From contig NZ_CP015401.2 in the NCBI RefSeq assembly GCF_001688725.2, positions 3,224,001 through 3,288,000 on the forward strand: a stretch of DNA of 64,000 nt, written 5' to 3'. Source of the stretch: Bacteroides caecimuris. Its GTDB lineage: Bacteria; Bacteroidota; Bacteroidia; Bacteroidales; Bacteroidaceae. Made by a program: the position numbers and the translations under genes. Each line of letters begins with the position of its first letter. Position 1 is the stretch's first letter. This document shows positions 60,865-64,000 of the stretch, piece after piece. The notes beneath the pieces are model-generated. The model saw only the letters and a list, made by a program, of their open reading frames with translations. It was not told where the DNA came from and did not search any database.

Positions 60865-61743
60865 ATGAAATTTACCGATACGGAATTAGAAGAAATACTG
60901 AACAAACTCGTCGCTTCCACGCGTTCACCGCGAGGGCGGTTTTCAGCAACAGACAGTTACCCGAAACTAGAAAAAAGACTGAAGTCGCATACCCGGCATC
61001 TGACTTTGATACGCACCTTCTCGGCAGCAGCGGCAGTTGCTCTACTTTGCCTATCGGTATGGACAGCTTATTTATATATGCAACCTGCTGCAATACAAAC
61101 GGTTTCCACTCTGGCAGAGACACGTACAGTCCGTCTTCCTGATGGTAGTTCCGTCATGCTCAACCATTATTCTTCGCTTTCTTATCCGGAAAAGTTCAAA
61201 TCGGACAAGCGGGAAGTGGAGCTAAATGGGGAGGCTTATTTTGAAATAAGCAAGGACAAGAAACATCCGTTTATCGTGCAGACTGAAACGATGGACATTC
61301 AGGTGTTGGGAACTCACTTCAACGTAGATGCCTATCAAAACAATCCGGATGTAAAGACAACGTTATTGTCCGGCTCGGTAGCAGTCAGCAATAAAAGCAA
61401 GTCAGTTCGTGTGATTTTGAAACCGAATGAGATTGCTATATATAATAAGGTGGAAGAAAAACTCACCCGCAAGGTTTTAGAAAACGTAGAAGATGAAATT
61501 TCCTGGCGGCAGGGAGAGTTTATATTCGACGACCTACCTTTACAGGAGATTGCCCGCGAACTGTCCAACTCATTCGGAGCGACGATCCATATAGCCGATA
61601 CGACTTTACAAAATTACCGGATCACAGCACGATTCCGCGATGGAGAAGATCTGGCAACCATTTTATCTGTATTACACAACGCCGGTTATTTCAACTACTC
61701 ACAAAACAATAAACAGATTATTATCACTGCTAAACCAGACTAA
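60865..61743 (+). CDS. FecR-family anti-sigma factor
   Basis: 292 residues. Cytoplasmic N-terminal sigma-binding part (residues 1-50), one membrane helix LIRTFSAAAAVALLCLSVWT near 60, then the periplasmic FecR domain: TVRLPDGSSVMLNHYSSLSY near 90, EVELNGEAYFEISKDKKHPF near 118, IQVLGTHFNVDAYQ near 150. C-terminal secretin/TonB short-domain-like fold (DDLPLQEIARELSNSFGATI near 225). Holds the ECF sigma inactive until the TonB receptor signals. The receptor gene begins 1 bp after its stop. Confidence 0.94.
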   Translation: MKFTDTELEEILNKLVASTRSPRGRFSATDSYPKLEKRLKSHTRHLTLIRTFSAAAAVALLCLSVWTAYLYMQPAAIQTVSTLAETRTVRLPDGSSVMLNHYSSLSYPEKFKSDKREVELNGEAYFEISKDKKHPFIVQTETMDIQVLGTHFNVDAYQNNPDVKTTLLSGSVAVSNKSKSVRVILKPNEIAIYNKVEEKLTRKVLENVEDEISWRQGEFIFDDLPLQEIARELSNSFGATIHIADTTLQNYRITARFRDGEDLATILSVLHNAGYFNYSQNNKQIIITAKPD

Positions 61744-61744
61744 G

Positions 61745-64000
61745 ATGAATATTATATTCCAAGATCGCTTCCCTATCAGAGCCATTGTTCTGATAGGGGT
61801 GGCGCTCCTTATCACCACGCAAATATATGCACAAAATGCAGAAGCCCGGCTTTCGCTGACACTACGAAACGCCACATTGAAAGAATTCGTCAAACGGATT
61901 GAGAATTCAACCGGATATTCTTTTATCTACAGTGAGGAAATTACCATCAAACATAAAATCAATTTGCAGGTAAAGGATAAGCCTTTGCGTGAGATACTTG
62001 ACCTTGCGTTCAAAAATGAGCAGATCAGTTATCAGTTCACCGGCCGCCATATCCTACTGCAAAAGAAAAAAGAATCAAAAACCGTAGGCCGCAAGTTCAC
62101 TATCAGCGGATATGTCACGGATGGAACGTCTTCCGAGACGTTGATTGGAACCAATATCATTGAGAGTCATCAAAATCAAGGAACAACCACCAATCCTTAC
62201 GGTTTTTACAGCATCACCCTGCCCGAAGGAGAAACCGAACTGCGTTTCTCCTATCTAGACTATGCCACAGAAGCGCATCGTTTTACGCTCTCACAAGATA
62301 CATTGCTGAATATCCGTATGCAGGGAAACACGCAGTTGCAGGAGGTAGTGATCGTTTCCGATAAAACTGAAACGGGCACCATAGCTACCCAGATGGGCTC
62401 TATCGAAATTCCGATGACACAGATTAAAAATACGCCGAGCATACTGGGAGAAGCAGATGTCATGAAAGCCATCCAGCTGATGCCTGGCGTACAGGCAGGA
62501 GTAGACGGTTCAGCCGGACTGTATATACGCGGCGGCAGTCCGGACCAGAATCTTATTCTACTGGATGGAACTCCTGTATACAACGTAGACCACATGTTCG
62601 GATTCTTTTCGGTTTTTACTCCGGAGGCCGTCAAAAAGGTAACACTATTCAAAAGCTCCTTTCCGGCACGTTTCGGCGGACGTCTTTCTTCCGTCATTGA
62701 TGTCCGCACCAATGACGGAGACATGCAGAAATACCACGGTACACTTAGTATCGGATTACTAACCAGCAAAATCAATCTGGAAGGCCCGATTGTAAAAGGA
62801 AAAACCTCTTTCAACATTTCCGCCAGACGTTCGTATGTCGATCTCATCGCCAAGCCATTTATGCCTAATGATGAAGAATATGGTTATTACTTTTATGACA
62901 TCAATGCCAAAATCAATCATAAATTCTCCGACCGGAGCCGTATCTATCTAAGCGTTTACAATGGAAAAGATCATTTTGCCGCCAATTATGATGGAGATAC
63001 CGACTCCAAGAATGGAAGCACAATGAATTGGGGAAATACCATTGTTTCCACCAGATGGAACTATATATTCAACAACCGTCTGTTCAGCAACACAACCGTC
63101 TCTTACAACAACTATTTATTCGACGTCAACTCATACAACAACAATAAATATGCTAACAGCATGGGAACTTCGATAATCAACCGATATTCAGCCGATTATC
63201 GTTCGGGAATCAATGACTGGAGCTATCAGATCGATTTCGATTATAACCCGTCTCCCGCACACCACATTAAATTTGGTACAGGATATATCTATCATCGGTT
63301 CCGTCCGGAGGTCATGACATCCAAAATCTCCGAAAAAACAGGAGACAAAGTAGATCGCGACACCACTTACCACAGCATCGCCAACAGCCGGATTTACGGA
63401 CATGAGCTATCGGCTTACCTGGAAGACAACATCAAGGTGAATGACCGTCTGCGTCTGAATCTCGGATTACACTTCTCCTTGTTTCAGGTACAGAAGCAGA
63501 GTTATTCTTCTTTGCAGCCACGAGTTTCCGCCCGTTATCAACTAGGAAAAGACGTAACTCTGAAAGCCTCTTATACACAAATGAGCCAATACGTACATCT
63601 GTTATCATCCATGCCAATCGCAATGCCTACGGACTTATGGGTTCCCGTGACTAAAAAAATCAAACCGATGCGCTCCCACCAATATTCATTGGGCGGATAC
63701 TATACGGGAATCAAAGGATGGGAATTCTCGGTAGAAGGATATTATAAGGATATGTATAATGTGCTGGAATATAAGGAAGGCGTCAGTTTCTTCGGTTCTT
63801 CCTCTGGTTGGGAAAACAAAGTGGAAATGGGCAAAGGGCGTTCGGCCGGCATTGAGTTTATGGCACAGAAAACATTTGGAAAAACGACAGGATGGTTGTC
63901 TTACACCCTATCCAAAAGCGATCGTCAGTTTGCTAAAGGCGGCATCAACAATGGTGAACGATTCCCATACAAATACGACCGTCGCCATAATATCAACTTG
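61745..64000 (+). CDS. TonB-dependent receptor with STN signalling domain (3' end beyond window)
   Basis: Translated from ATG 61745; 752 codons stay open to the right edge. Signal AIVLIGVALLITTQIYAQ; STN domain at residues 32-110 (LSLTLRNATLKEFVKRIENS, INLQVKDKPLREILDLAFKN), the part that contacts FecR; a carboxypeptidase-regulatory-like domain at 118-200 (FTISGYVTDGTSSETLIGTN); a plug at about 210-320 (SAGLYIRGGSPDQNLILLDG, FPARFGGRLSSVIDVRTNDG); then the barrel. The three-part N terminus marks a transducer that senses its substrate and switches on the upstream sigma. No SusD partner is visible before the edge. Substrate unknown. Confidence 0.93.
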   Translation, partial: MNIIFQDRFPIRAIVLIGVALLITTQIYAQNAEARLSLTLRNATLKEFVKRIENSTGYSFIYSEEITIKHKINLQVKDKPLREILDLAFKNEQISYQFTGRHILLQKKKESKTVGRKFTISGYVTDGTSSETLIGTNIIESHQNQGTTTNPYGFYSITLPEGETELRFSYLDYATEAHRFTLSQDTLLNIRMQGNTQLQEVVIVSDKTETGTIATQMGSIEIPMTQIKNTPSILGEADVMKAIQLMPGVQAGVDGSAGLYIRGGSPDQNLILLDGTPVYNVDHMFGFFSVFTPEAVKKVTLFKSSFPARFGGRLSSVIDVRTNDGDMQKYHGTLSIGLLTSKINLEGPIVKGKTSFNISARRSYVDLIAKPFMPNDEEYGYYFYDINAKINHKFSDRSRIYLSVYNGKDHFAANYDGDTDSKNGSTMNWGNTIVSTRWNYIFNNRLFSNTTVSYNNYLFDVNSYNNNKYANSMGTSIINRYSADYRSGINDWSYQIDFDYNPSPAHHIKFGTGYIYHRFRPEVMTSKISEKTGDKVDRDTTYHSIANSRIYGHELSAYLEDNIKVNDRLRLNLGLHFSLFQVQKQSYSSLQPRVSARYQLGKDVTLKASYTQMSQYVHLLSSMPIAMPTDLWVPVTKKIKPMRSHQYSLGGYYTGIKGWEFSVEGYYKDMYNVLEYKEGVSFFGSSSGWENKVEMGKGRSAGIEFMAQKTFGKTTGWLSYTLSKSDRQFAKGGINNGERFPYKYDRRHNINL

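Noticed and set aside
62260..62853. 197-codon minus-strand frame opposite the TonB receptor
   Set aside because: Antisense shadow of a well-supported plug domain.

Overview
The window looks like ordinary chromosome from a gut Bacteroides, most likely B. thetaiotaomicron or a very close relative. Promoters repeatedly carry the Bacteroides -7 element TAnnTTTG instead of a sigma70 -10/-35 pair. Genes characteristic of the genus are present: bifunctional fkp, class II ribonucleotide reductase, the EF-G paralogue fusA2, RprXY, DUF6377 and FecI/FecR/STN-TonB systems. The gene order rplI-rpsR-rpsF / marR / rprYX / fusA2 / hemW agrees with what I remember of that species. Species assignment is from memory, not from a search.

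Layout. (1) 1-5.4 kb, vitamin B12 uptake: a TonB receptor (btuB, cut by the left edge) preceded by a cobalamin riboswitch, diverging from btuFCD. (2) 5.4-8.4 kb: a TerB-like protein, a membrane-protein remnant, a 541-bp MITE-like element and a MATE efflux pump. (3) 8.4-20.5 kb, housekeeping on the plus strand: lysS-gpsA-pgi, two lipoproteins, a HAD phosphatase, fkp, tRNA-Arg(CCG), asnA-ung. (4) 20.7-31 kb, envelope: lptD with an HD-domain gene, a NamZ-type muramidase, a second inverted copy of the MITE beside a gene fragment, a BASS transporter, an amidase-MCE pair, then dnaA. (5) 31-44.6 kb: nitroreductase, B12-dependent nrdJ, malQ, folB, a minus-strand cluster mgsA / glycosyltransferase / LpxL-like acyltransferase / mtaB, an acyl-CoA synthetase and a small lipoprotein. 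(6) 44.6-51.1 kb: a DUF6377 regulator next to a four-gene set (two Gfo/Idh/MocA oxidoreductases, DUF1080 lipoprotein, sugar isomerase-like protein), read as oxidation-based (3-keto) glycoside cleavage, mostly periplasmic. (7) 51.2-58 kb: ribosomal proteins, MarR, a 58-residue membrane protein, RprY/RprX and EF-G2. (8) 58-64 kb: hemW, an ECF sigma, a lipoprotein, FecR and a TonB receptor cut by the right edge.

Themes. B12 uptake at the left end feeds cofactor to enzymes such as NrdJ in the middle. Most signals outside genes are structural. Two 98-99% identical MITE copies in inverted orientation frame about 18.5 kb of essential genes. Three unrelated intergenic arrays, one of them carried in both MITE copies, each consist of about four dyad units spaced 21-22 bp. 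A G10 run lies inside a glycosyltransferase gene. An operator-like palindrome sits at the keto-glycoside operon promoter, and another lies upstream of fusA2.
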